Assembly: GCF_900141905.1 (NCBI RefSeq)
Contig: NZ_FQZF01000020.1
Location: forward strand, 1 to 64,000
Direction of reading: 5' to 3'
DNA: 64,000 nt
Origin: Muricoccus roseus
Lineage (GTDB): Bacteria; Pseudomonadota; Alphaproteobacteria; Acetobacterales; Acetobacteraceae
In this document: in pieces, positions 1 to 6,980 of the stretch
Numbering within the stretch: position 1 is the first letter of the stretch
Layout: the number at the start of each line of letters is the position of its first letter
Program-made: the position numbers and the translations under genes
Notes under the pieces: generated by a model
What the model saw: only the letters and a program-made list of their open reading frames with translations
What the model was told of the DNA's origin: nothing
Databases searched by the model: none

Positions 1-264
1 CACCGTCCGCCTCCCCTTGCGGCCCTTGCCCGCCTCCACCCTCAGCCACTCCGACAGCTTGTCGGCGAACGGGTCCAGGCGGCTCGGGCGCTGGGGGACC
101 TTGAACCGCACCTCCACGGCATCCGACCGCAGGTACTTGCGGATCGTGTTCCGCGACAGGCCCGTCCGCCGCTCGATCTCGCGGATCGGGATGCGGTCCC
201 GGTGGTGCCACCGGCGGATCACGCTCAACAACTCCATGTCGATCACTCCGATAACCCCGGCCAT
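1..264 (-). CDS. istA: IS21-family transposase IstA, N-terminal part
   Basis: The protein is cut by the left edge; only about the first 88 residues are visible. They begin MAGVIGVIDMELLSVIRRW and include a helix-turn-helix (IREIERRTGLSRNTIRKYL) of the type that opens IS21 IstA transposases and binds the element ends. The DDE catalytic domain would lie outside the window. An alternative start at the internal Met at 237 would remove nine residues. The start lies about 70 bases inside the element end, which is normal for IS21 elements. Confidence 0.8.
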   Translation of the reverse strand, partial: MAGVIGVIDMELLSVIRRWHHRDRIPIREIERRTGLSRNTIRKYLRSDAVEVRFKVPQRPSRLDPFADKLSEWLRVEAGKGRKGRRTV

Positions 265-288
265 CCGGCCGGGGAGGTGAACAGACAC

Positions 289-335
289 GGGTCATTTCTC
301 AGCGAAAACTTCGGCTCCTACAGGGTCAGCTCTCA
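289..335 (-). repeat. IS21 terminal repeats
   Basis: Two related 13-mers, gggtcatttctca (289-301) and gggtcagctctca (323-335), lie in direct orientation 34 bases apart. Short repeated transposase-binding sites at the tips are a known feature of IS21 elements. The outer copy forms the presumed end. Confidence 0.65.
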
Positions 336-1214
336 GTGCAAATCAACAACGTAGGGATTGTCCTTCACCCTGACGATGCTCTTGAACACTTCGACCACGG
401 CCTTGCCGATCGCCACCAGCTTTGCCCCGGTCTTGGAATCCGGCAGCCGCAGCATGCCTGCACGGAGATCGACATGCTCCCATTTGAGCTTCTGGATTTC
501 GCTGAGGCGGCAGCCCGAGAGGAGGAGGAGACGGATGCAGTTCACCGCTTCCGGCTCTGAATTCGCCTCGCGCAGCACCTTGCCGAGCCGAGCGAGTTCC
601 TCGGGAGTAAGGTAGCGCTCGCGCTTGATCTCCTTGTATCGCTTCACCTTCCAGCACGGATTTACGCCGTCGGTCCGTATGCCCCAGGTGTGGGCGACAG
701 TGAACATGATCGAGAGGACGCCCAGCGTGCGGTTGGCCTGATAGGGCGTCGCCTTCATCGACTGGTGAAGCTCGACCACATCGGCGCGGCTCACATCGAT
801 GATGCGGTGGGTGCCGATCTTCGGGTTGATGAACAGTTCGACCGAGCGCTTGTATTCGGCCTGGGTGGTCGGCTTGCAATGGGAGGCGACGTGCTCATCG
901 AGGAAGCGTTGGCCGAACTCCTTCATGGTGGGCGAGGCCTTGCGCCTGTCGCGCTCGCCGGCCGGGTCGCCGCCGAGACGAACATCGGAAAGGTGCTTCA
1001 TCGCTTCTGTCCGGGCGGTGTCCGGGGTCAGCGCACCATGGGTACCGATGTTGACGCGGCGAAGTCGGCCGCCGGCCCGAAACTGCGCGAGATACACTTT
1101 GCGACCGGAGGGATAGACACGCAGGCCGAAGCCTTTCAGTTCCTCATCCCAGATGAAGAATTCCCGGTCGCCGGGGGTGGCGGCATCGACAGAACGTTTT
1201 GTGATCTTGGCCAT
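333..1214 (-). pseudogene. Tyrosine integrase truncated by IS21
   Basis: The reading frame starts MAKITKRSVDAATPGDREF and has an N-terminal arm-binding (DUF4102-like) region, a SAM-like core-binding region, and the first part of the catalytic domain including the first catalytic Arg (LLLSGCRLSEIQKLKW). It stops at about 293 residues where family members usually run to about 400, so the His-x-x-Arg and Tyr of the active site are missing. The last codons run into the IS21 end, and the TGA stop is the first three bases of the element. The start at 1214 is chosen because MAKIT is the usual beginning; an upstream in-frame start at 1250 is less likely. The gene is probably the inactivated integrase of the adjacent island. 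Confidence 0.85.
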
Positions 1215-1401
1215 AGAACACCTAACGAACGCCGGAATCTCCGGAATCAAATCGGAATCAGTCGGGAGAAAATGGGAGCGATTCCGATCGCGTCCAAGGG
1301 TAGGCGGTCAGATGATAAATGTCAATAGAAACAATGTATTGTAGGGGTTTGGCGTACCCTGGAGGGGCGGAGAAAACCTGAGCGCTGGGGGCCTAAATCG
1401 A

Positions 1402-1447
1402 ACTCATAACCTGAAGGTCACAGGTTCAAATCCTGTCCCCGCATCCA
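1402..1447 (+). other. Initiator tRNA 3' fragment, putative att site
   Basis: The segment matches the 3' half of an initiator tRNA-fMet: the anticodon loop CTCATAA, the 3' side of the anticodon stem (CCTGA), a T-arm acagg-TTCAAAT-cctgt, acceptor strand CCCCGCA, then tCCA. The bases before the anticodon loop do not pair with it, so there is no 5' half and this is not a working tRNA. Such fragments are left when an island integrates into the 3' end of a tRNA gene. The damaged integrase about 190 bases away supports this. The discriminator base is T where A is usual, suggesting the identity block ends at the acceptor strand. Confidence 0.8.
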
Positions 1448-1455
1448 GATACGAA

Positions 1456-1486
1456 AGCCCTGGCGCCTATGGCGCCAGGGCTTTTT
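1456..1486 (+). terminator. Rho-independent terminator after tRNA fragment
   Basis: A perfect 12-bp stem (AGCCCTGGCGCC at 1456-1467, GGCGCCAGGGCT at 1471-1482) with a TAT loop is followed by a short T-run. It sits directly behind the tRNA-fMet fragment in the same orientation. It is probably the original terminator of the tRNA gene, left on the chromosomal side of the island junction. Confidence 0.8.
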
Positions 1487-1491
1487 GCTGT

Positions 1492-3327
1492 TCATTCCGC
1501 CGTCGCTTGGCGCCCACGCCGGCGAAAGGGATTGCGGATCTTCACTGTCCGCGTCTTCAGCACCCGCACCGGCTGCCGGAGGGCCAGCCGAGCTCCTTCC
1601 GGGCCGCGCTGCAGATGCAGCGTGCGCTCATGGAAGGCGTCCAACCCGGGGCGATGCCCGATGGAGATGAGGGCGCTCTTCGGCAGCTCGTCCAGCACCA
1701 GCTGCATCATCGCGTCCTGGTTCTCCTCATCCAGCGCCGCCGTGGCCTCGTCCATGAAGATCCACCGCGGCTTCTGGATGAGCAGCCGGGCGAAGGCGAG
1801 GCGCTGCTGCTCGCCCAGAGAGAGCACCTGGTCCCAGCGCGCATCCTCCTCCAGCTTCTCCTGCAAATGCGCGAGCCCCACGCGCTCGAGCGCCTCCTTC
1901 CCCGTGCTGTCGGACACGGTTTCTGGCGGATTGGGATAGGACAGGGCTCCACGCAGCGTCCCCAACGGAAGATAGGGCCGCTGCGGCATGAAGGTGGTCG
2001 CCTCCCGCGGAGGCATGTGGATCTCGCCGCTTCCCCAGGGCCAGATGCCGGCGAAGGCACGGAACAATGTGCTCTTGCCCGTGCCGGACTCGCCTTTCAC
2101 CAGCACCCGCTCTCCCGCCTGGATCTCGGCCGAGGCCTCGGCAATCACCACCGATCCGTTGGAAAAGGCGACCTGGACATCGCGGAAGGACACCTTCTCC
2201 TCCTCGCCCGGCTTGCCCTCGATCCGCACGATGGTGGGCTGGTCGCCATCGGCCACCATCTCCTCGATCACGCGAAGCGACTCCCGGAAGGTCAGCAGAC
2301 GCTCGACGCTTGAACGCCATTCGGCCAGCCGCGGAAAGTTGTCCACGAACCAGTTCAGCGAGGCCTGCACGGAGCCGAAGGCGGAGCCGATCTGCATCAG
2401 CCCACCAAGGGTGATGGCGCCAGAGAAATAGGACGGCGCGGCCACGACGGTCGGAAAGACGGAGGTGAGCATGCCATAGGCGCTGGTGAGCCACATCAGC
2501 CGGCGCTGGCTCTTCATGAGGTCCCGGACCGCATCGGCGACATTGGTAAAGAGCAGTTGCAGCCCCCGGCGCTCATCGGTTTCGCCACCGATGAGGGCGA
2601 TGCCCTCGCTACTCTCGCGGGCCCGGACGAGCCCGAAACGGAAATCCGCTTCCTTGGAGGAGCGCCAGAAGTTCAGCGCCACCATCGGCCGGCCCACCAG
2701 GTAGGTGAGGGTGGAGCCGATCACGGCGTAGAGCAGCGCGGCCCAGACCATGTAGCCGGGAATGGTGATGGCATTCCCGGCGATGGTGAGGTTCAGGGCG
2801 CCAGAGATCGTCCAGAGGATGCCAACGAAGGCGATGAGCATCACCGCCGAGTTGAAGATGCCCGTCGCGAAATCCACGGCCAGATCGACAGAGAGCCGTG
2901 CATCCTCGGCAATGCGCTGGTCCGGGTTGTCGGCCGCGCCCGCGCGGTCCAGCTGGTAGTGGCGCGCATCCGTCATCCAGACACCGAGCAGGCGCTCGGT
3001 CAGCCATTCGCGCCAGCGCAGCTGCACCAGCTGCTTCACATACAGCTGGTACACTGCCGTGATCATCGAGGAGGCGGCAAGGCCGAGGAAAAACAGCATC
3101 TCGCGCAGGAAGGCGTCGCGGTCGCGGTTCTCGAGGGCGTTGAAGAAGTCCCGGTTCCAGAGATTGAAACGAATTTGGATCAGGATCTGCAGCAGCGTCA
3201 GCGCAATCAGGCCGAAGGCCAGCCACTTGGCCTTCTTCTCCCGCAGGAAGAAGCCTCCCGCCAGGCGGAGAAAGGCACCAATGGCCCCCGTCTGGATCTG
3301 GATGTTTGCCCCTGCTGTCTCACTCAC
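1492..3327 (-). CDS. ABC exporter, SbmA/YddA-like fused permease-ATPase
   Basis: This half-transporter of about 611 residues has an N-terminal membrane region with several hydrophobic segments and a C-terminal nucleotide-binding domain. Walker A is GESGTGKST, the signature loop is the variant LSLGEQQRLAFAR, Walker B is IFMDEATAALD and the switch His is in SIGHRP. The LSLGEQQR signature and domain order match the YddA/ABCD subfamily of homodimeric inner-membrane transporters; the substrate cannot be told. The GTG start at 3327 (VSETAGANIQ) avoids overlap with the upstream gene, which ends at 3368; a longer frame reaches 3474 but lacks transporter-like sequence. It is the last gene of a probable stress operon with the exported protein and the DUF1328 gene. 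Confidence 0.85.
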   Translation of the reverse strand: MSETAGANIQIQTGAIGAFLRLAGGFFLREKKAKWLAFGLIALTLLQILIQIRFNLWNRDFFNALENRDRDAFLREMLFFLGLAASSMITAVYQLYVKQLVQLRWREWLTERLLGVWMTDARHYQLDRAGAADNPDQRIAEDARLSVDLAVDFATGIFNSAVMLIAFVGILWTISGALNLTIAGNAITIPGYMVWAALLYAVIGSTLTYLVGRPMVALNFWRSSKEADFRFGLVRARESSEGIALIGGETDERRGLQLLFTNVADAVRDLMKSQRRLMWLTSAYGMLTSVFPTVVAAPSYFSGAITLGGLMQIGSAFGSVQASLNWFVDNFPRLAEWRSSVERLLTFRESLRVIEEMVADGDQPTIVRIEGKPGEEEKVSFRDVQVAFSNGSVVIAEASAEIQAGERVLVKGESGTGKSTLFRAFAGIWPWGSGEIHMPPREATTFMPQRPYLPLGTLRGALSYPNPPETVSDSTGKEALERVGLAHLQEKLEEDARWDQVLSLGEQQRLAFARLLIQKPRWIFMDEATAALDEENQDAMMQLVLDELPKSALISIGHRPGLDAFHERTLHLQRGPEGARLALRQPVRVLKTRTVKIRNPFRRRGRQATAE

Positions 3328-3367
3328 GCTGTGTCTCGCCTGTCCTGGGTCGCGATCGTCATTCGCA

Positions 3368-4021
3368 TCATTGCGGACGTTCTGCCGGTGCCGGCAGCGG
3401 CTCCAACCTGTCGGGGCTCTCGCCGATGCGTTCCGCATCCAGCGCCTTCCCGCGCTCGGCCACGCTCGCGCCATGCCCCACCGCGGCGATGCTGCGTCCG
3501 GCGGAGAGGCGGTCGCCCAGTACCTGGGCGACGCCGGCCGGCAGGCGGATCACCACGCCTTCATCCAGCAGCACGCCGATCACGTCCCCCTGCGGCGTGT
3601 AAAGCGGCGCGCGGATGGTGCCCGACACCTCCAGGCGTTCATCGGCCGCGCGGTATTCCGGAAAGGTCCAGCTCGGCCGGTCCACGAAGCGCGGCTGGGT
3701 GTCGCCATCCTTGGCCCAGGCCAGCAAGGTGATGGCCGGCGCGCGGCGCGCACGGATGCCATAAACGATGATCGACCGGCCCGGCGGCACGGCGGCCATG
3801 ATGTCGCCCGCGACATGCTCGGGGAAGATGACCTGCGGCCCCTCCCGGAAGATCAGCCGGTCCGTCTTGCCCTCGGGCGTGAGGAGGTAGCGATCCACCA
3901 CGCCGCTGAAGGAGGGGAGTTGCGTCGGATCGAACCACAGCCGCCCGGTGCTACCCTGAGAAAAAGCCGGCCCCGCGACGATGGTCGCGAGGCCGGCCAG
4001 AAGCGCCGAGCGGCGGTTCAT
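3368..4021 (-). CDS. Exported protein of unknown function
   Basis: I do not recognise the family. The 217-residue product begins with a Sec-type signal (MNRRSALLAGLATIVAGPAF, cleavage probably after FSQ). The mature part is rich in beta-type segments such as GRSIIVYGIRARRAPAITLLAW and ends in a Pro-rich tail; no catalytic motif is evident. An internal stretch (SGTIRAPLYTPQGDVIGVLL) hints at a nucleic-acid-binding-like beta fold, but this is only an impression. It starts 7 bases after the DUF1328 stop and ends 40 bases before the ABC exporter start, so the three are probably cotranscribed. It may be a periplasmic partner of the exporter. Confidence 0.65.
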   Translation of the reverse strand: MNRRSALLAGLATIVAGPAFSQGSTGRLWFDPTQLPSFSGVVDRYLLTPEGKTDRLIFREGPQVIFPEHVAGDIMAAVPPGRSIIVYGIRARRAPAITLLAWAKDGDTQPRFVDRPSWTFPEYRAADERLEVSGTIRAPLYTPQGDVIGVLLDEGVVIRLPAGVAQVLGDRLSAGRSIAAVGHGASVAERGKALDAERIGESPDRLEPLPAPAERPQ

Positions 4022-4028
4022 GGAGCCC

Positions 4029-4190
4029 TCAGATCCAGCCCCGGCCCGCCACCAGGGAGACCAGGAACAGCACGAGGAAGATCACGAACAGGACCTTGGC
4101 GATGCCGCTGGCCGCGGAAGCAACGCCGCCGAAGCCCAGCACGCCCGCGACCAGCGCGATGATCAGGAAGATGACGGTCCAGTAAAGCAT
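4029..4190 (-). CDS. DUF1328 (YtjA-like) small membrane protein
   Basis: A 53-residue protein starting [20 protein letters not shown] and ending AGRGWI, with two hydrophobic helices around a short [11 protein letters not shown] turn. This is the typical layout and length of DUF1328 inner-membrane proteins, which are often stress-inducible and whose function is unknown. A candidate general-stress promoter sits 34 bases upstream (4225-4249). It appears to head an operon with the exported protein at 3368 and the ABC exporter. Confidence 0.85.
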   Translation of the reverse strand: MLYWTVIFLIIALVAGVLGFGGVASAASGIAKVLFVIFLVLFLVSLVAGRGWI

Positions 4191-4224
4191 GTGAGGATTT
4201 CCCTTGAAGAGGATGCGTTGCCTG

Positions 4225-4249
4225 AACGTGGCATGTTGATGCTGGTTGC
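4225..4249 (-). promoter_or_regulatory. Candidate EcfG-type stress promoter
   Basis: Minus-strand GGCAAC (GCAAC at 4245-4249), a 16-base spacer, then CGTT (4225-4228), ending 34 bases before the DUF1328 start. The known alphaproteobacterial EcfG consensus is GGAAC-N16/17-CGTT; this differs at one -35 base. The same motif recurs at four other stress-type genes here. Confidence 0.6.
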
Positions 4250-4277
4250 CCGCTCGCCACGGAGCGTGGTTTCCGGG

Positions 4278-4502
4278 CTACACCGCCTGCCCCGGGCTGC
4301 CCCCGGCATGGGAGGAAGCCCAATCCTCCAGCTGCTTTTCCGCCTCGTCGGGGCCGAGGCCGTAGCGTTCGCGAATCCGCTCCAGCAGCATGTCCCGGCG
4401 TCCGCCGGCCTGGCGGATATCCTCGTCCGTCAGCTTGCCCCAGTTCTGGCGGACCTTGCCGCCCATGTTGCTCCAGTCTCCCGCGAGCCTGTCCCAGTCC
4501 AT
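4278..4502 (-). CDS. CsbD-family stress protein
   Basis: A 74-residue hydrophilic protein beginning MDWDRLAGDWSNMGGKVRQN, with the CsbD pattern W..L.G.w....G..r..WG.LTDeDi..a.G.rd.L..ri..RyG...eeAe.q...W. CsbD proteins are abundant, loosely structured stress proteins of unclear biochemical role. The start at 4502 has a good ribosome site (GGAGGAAGC) just ahead; a longer frame to 4592 has no conserved sequence. A candidate stress promoter lies at 4546-4570. It stands between the DUF1328 operon and phyR on the same strand. Confidence 0.9.
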   Translation of the reverse strand: MDWDRLAGDWSNMGGKVRQNWGKLTDEDIRQAGGRRDMLLERIRERYGLGPDEAEKQLEDWASSHAGGSPGQAV

Positions 4503-4545
4503 TGCTTCCTCCATCTCCCGCGACGATGCGGGACTCATGGCGGGC

Positions 4546-4570
4546 AACGGGAGGATGGGATGGGGGTTGC
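4546..4570 (-). promoter_or_regulatory. Candidate EcfG-type stress promoter
   Basis: Minus-strand GGCAAC (GCAAC at 4566-4570), a 16-base spacer, CGTT (4546-4549), ending 43 bases before the CsbD start codon. It has the same motif and spacing as the promoter before the DUF1328 gene. Confidence 0.6.
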
Positions 4571-4650
4571 CGGGGGCGGGCGGCCCCGACATGGAAAGGG
4601 CCGGACCAGTCGCCTGGTCCGGCCCCCTGACGCCGCTGGAAGGCGGGAAT

Positions 4651-5367
4651 TCAGTCGATCGAGACGCCGCCGGAAACCGCCTGGTAGGTGGCGATGGCCA
4701 GAGCGACCGGCTCGAAGGGCTTGCTGATGATGAAGGCAGGCTCCAGCCGCTCCGCCGTCAGCAGGCGCTCGGGATAGGCGGTGACGAAGATGACGGGCGT
4801 CGCCTGCTCCTGCAGGATGCGCTGCACCGCCGAGATGCCGTCGCCGCCCGGGCCGAGATTCACATCGGCCAGGATCAGGCCGGGCCGCAGCTCGCGGGCC
4901 ATCGCCACGGCCTCCGCCTCGCCGCTCGCGATGCCGACCACGTTGTGGCCGCAGCTCTCCACCAACTGGCGGATGTCCATCGCGATGATCGGCTCGTCCT
5001 CGATCACCATGATGTCGGTCGCGGCCACCGCCAGCAGCGCCTCGCGCGCCTTCTCCAGCAGCTGCCGCGCCTCGGGCAGGGGAAGCCCGATGGCCAGGGC
5101 GGCATCGGTGAGGGAGAGGTCCTCGAGAGCGGTGAGGAGCAGCAGCTGACGCTGCTTCGCGGTGATGTGTTCCCCGGGGCTGTCAGGCACCATCCGGCTC
5201 ACCCCGGCGAAGAGGGAGAGCGGGCCAGGCACGTCCTGCGGCAGTCCGGCCCGGAGCGCCTGCGCCACCAGCGCGTCACCGCGTGCCTGCCCGCCGGTCA
5301 GGGCCCGGGCATAGCGCCGGGCGAAGGGCAGGGTGCGAAGCAACTCCCCCTGCGTGACAGCATTCAT
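4651..5367 (-). CDS. phyR: PhyR, response regulator of the general stress response
   Basis: This 238-residue protein joins an N-terminal sigma-factor-like domain (about 1-110, with sigma2-like and sigma4-like helices) to a C-terminal receiver (about 115-235). The receiver has acidic residues in VIEDEP, the phosphoacceptor Asp in ILADVNLG, and the Lys of SKPFEP. In this family phosphorylation exposes the sigma-like domain, which then binds the anti-sigma factor NepR and frees EcfG. Its divergent partners here are two ECF sigma genes and nepR, which settles the identity. The start at 5367 is preceded by GGAGGA. No copy of the GCAAC-CGTT motif is visible in the 121-base divergent gap. Confidence 0.95.
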   Translation of the reverse strand: MNAVTQGELLRTLPFARRYARALTGGQARGDALVAQALRAGLPQDVPGPLSLFAGVSRMVPDSPGEHITAKQRQLLLLTALEDLSLTDAALAIGLPLPEARQLLEKAREALLAVAATDIMVIEDEPIIAMDIRQLVESCGHNVVGIASGEAEAVAMARELRPGLILADVNLGPGGDGISAVQRILQEQATPVIFVTAYPERLLTAERLEPAFIISKPFEPVALAIATYQAVSGGVSID

Positions 5368-5488
5368 CCGTGATAGTCCTCCGCCGCCCCGTCCGGGTGC
5401 CGCCCTTATGGCGGCCCCGCGGGGTCCTTAAATGGATCTGCCGTGCGCCGCGTCGATGCGGCACACGGTTCATTTTTTCGCCGGGTGC

Positions 5489-5995
5489 ATGACGAACGAC
5501 CAGGATTTCCGCCCGGCTCTGACGCGGCTGCTGCCCGACCTGCGGGCTTTCGCCCGCTTCCTGTCGCGCGATCCGGCCGCAGCGGACGATCTCGTGCAAG
5601 ACACATTGTTGCGTGCCCTGCGGAACGAGGCGCAATGGCAGGCTGGAACCAGCCTGCGCGCCTGGACCTTCTCCATCCTTCGCAATGCCTGGTTCGAGAA
5701 TCGCCGCCGCGCGGCGGCCCGGCAGCGGGCGCTCGACAAGGTTCCGGTGGAGGAGGGAATGCCGGCGGGGCAGGAGCACCGGATGGAGGTCATGGGCCTC
5801 GCCCGCGCGCTGGAGCACCTGCCGCGCGAGCAGCAGGAGGCGCTGGTGCTGGTCGGAGCCCTGGGCTTCTCCGGCGAGGACGCCGCGCGGGTGGCGGGGG
5901 TGCAGGTGGGCACGCTGAAGGCCCGTGTCTCGCGTGCGCGGAAGGCCTTGGCCGCGCAGTACGGTGACGAGGAAAATCAATCGGATACCGAGTGA
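5489..5995 (+). CDS. ECF sigma factor, EcfG-like, first copy
   Basis: The 168-residue protein has sigma region 2 (DDLVQDTLLRAL, then SLRAWTFSILRNAWF) and region 4 (QQEALVLVGALGFSGEDAA, then GTLKARVSRARKAL) with no extra domains. It begins MTNDQDFRPALTRLLPDLRA; an upstream in-frame start at 5432 would add 19 poorly conserved residues. It is divergent from phyR and lies 96 bases before a second ECF gene. Either copy could be the EcfG that NepR holds. Paralogous EcfG copies are known in several alphaproteobacteria, where one may modulate the other. Confidence 0.88.
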   Translation: MTNDQDFRPALTRLLPDLRAFARFLSRDPAAADDLVQDTLLRALRNEAQWQAGTSLRAWTFSILRNAWFENRRRAAARQRALDKVPVEEGMPAGQEHRMEVMGLARALEHLPREQQEALVLVGALGFSGEDAARVAGVQVGTLKARVSRARKALAAQYGDEENQSDTE

Positions 5996-6091
5996 ATCTC
6001 ACCCTGGCTTTTTCGTGATCAGGGAATTGGTAACCGAATTCGGGGGTGGTGCATTGGTCGGGTGAAGATCGACGCAGAGGGGACTACCCAG

Positions 6092-6736
6092 ATGAGCCAG
6101 ACCATCGAGACCCAGGCCACCGTCCGCCCGAGCCACAGCATGGCTGATTTCCACAAGCTGCTCGTCACCACCCTTCCGCGGCTCCGCGTGCAGGCGCTGG
6201 CGCTGACCCGCAACCGCGCCGATGCCGATGATCTGGTGCAGGCCGCGGTGACCTCGGCCCTGGCCGCCAAGGACAGCTTCGCCCCCGGCACGAATTTCGG
6301 TGCCTGGATGTTCCGCATCCTGCGCAACCGCTTCATCTCGGATGTCCGCCGCAAGCGCGAGACCACCGATATCGACGACGTGCCGAGCAGCGCCTTCGCC
6401 CGCCCCGGCGCCCAGGAGGACAGCCTGGTGATGCGCGAGCTGCGCGGCCACCTGTCGCGCCTGCCGGCCGAGCAGCGCACGGCGCTGGTGATGGTGACGG
6501 TCCAGGGCATGTCCTACGAGGAAGTGGCCGCGGCCATGGATTGCGCCGTCGGGACCGCCAAGTGCCGCGTCTTCCGCGCCCGCCAGACCCTGCAGCGCTG
6601 GCTGACCGGCGAGGAGCGCGGCGTCGAGGCCCCGAAGGTCGCCGCCTCTTCCCGCAAGTCGGCCTCTTCCCCTCGCGCCCGGCGTCGTCATACTGCGGAG
6701 AGTGAGGCGGGGATGGGGCATGCGACCCCTGTCTGA
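6092..6736 (+). CDS. ecfG: ECF sigma factor, EcfG-like, second copy
   Basis: This 214-residue sigma factor has region 2 (RADADDLVQAAVTSALAA, TNFGAWMFRILRNRF) and region 4 (AEQRTALVMVTVQGMSYEEV, GTAKCRVFRARQTL), then a basic Ser/Arg-rich tail of about 35 residues. The start MSQTIETQ at 6092 has AGAGGGG upstream; a GTG start at 6062 is possible. It ends two bases before nepR, the classic EcfG-NepR arrangement, so I favour this copy as the main stress sigma factor. It would direct RNA polymerase to promoters of the GGAAC/GCAAC-N16/17-CGTT type. Confidence 0.88.
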   Translation: MSQTIETQATVRPSHSMADFHKLLVTTLPRLRVQALALTRNRADADDLVQAAVTSALAAKDSFAPGTNFGAWMFRILRNRFISDVRRKRETTDIDDVPSSAFARPGAQEDSLVMRELRGHLSRLPAEQRTALVMVTVQGMSYEEVAAAMDCAVGTAKCRVFRARQTLQRWLTGEERGVEAPKVAASSRKSASSPRARRRHTAESEAGMGHATPV

Positions 6737-6738
6737 GG

Positions 6739-6948
6739 ATGGACGAGAGTAGTCACCCGAAGGGAAAGCCGGGACCGGTGTCAAAGCCAGGACAGGGCGT
6801 GGGAAACGGGCGCGGCCAAGCCGCGCCCGAAACTGCCTTCGACCTCTGGCTGCAGCGCGGTCTGCATCAGATGTTCGATGACGTCATGCGTGAGCCGATC
6901 CCCGAGGAGCTGCTGCGCCTGATCGAACAGGACCGCAGCCAGGGATAG
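6739..6948 (+). CDS. nepR: NepR anti-sigma factor
   Basis: A 69-residue protein whose C-terminal half carries the NepR signature: FDLWLQRGLHQMFDDVM followed by REPIPEELLRLIEQ. The first 30 residues are Gly/Lys/Pro-rich and probably disordered. NepR forms two short helices that clamp EcfG and, during stress, the sigma-like domain of PhyR. The ATG lies two bases behind the upstream sigma stop, so translational coupling is likely. The small size and the gene order phyR / ecf-ecfG-nepR-kinase are typical. Confidence 0.95.
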   Translation: MDESSHPKGKPGPVSKPGQGVGNGRGQAAPETAFDLWLQRGLHQMFDDVMREPIPEELLRLIEQDRSQG

Positions 6949-6980
6949 GGCGCCTAGCTGAAAGAGGGGGGTGATATCCG

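Larger units (their letters stand above)
1..335 (-). mobile_element. IS21-family insertion sequence, 5' end only
   Basis: The left 335 bases hold the start of an istA-type transposase and an element end. The end is recognised from two imperfect 13-bp repeats near the tip and from the way the element cuts into the integrase next to it. Read on the minus strand the tip begins TGAGAGCTGACCC, giving the terminal TG expected of IS21 ends. The rest of the element, including istB and the other end, lies left of the window. The exact junction at 335/336 is inferred, because the target duplication cannot be seen from one side. Confidence 0.75.

Noticed and set aside
1331-1342. Small inverted repeat ACAAT-GT-ATTGT upstream of the integrase
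   Set aside because: Five-base arms in an AT-rich stretch are likely by chance; it could be an integrase or regulator site but nothing supports this.
1402-1447. A functional tRNA gene
   Set aside because: Only the 3' half is present; the bases before the anticodon loop cannot pair and there is no D-arm or 5' acceptor strand.
5368-5488. EcfG-type promoter in the phyR/sigma divergent region
   Set aside because: No GGAAC or GCAAC with CGTT at 16-17 bases was found on either strand, so none is claimed.
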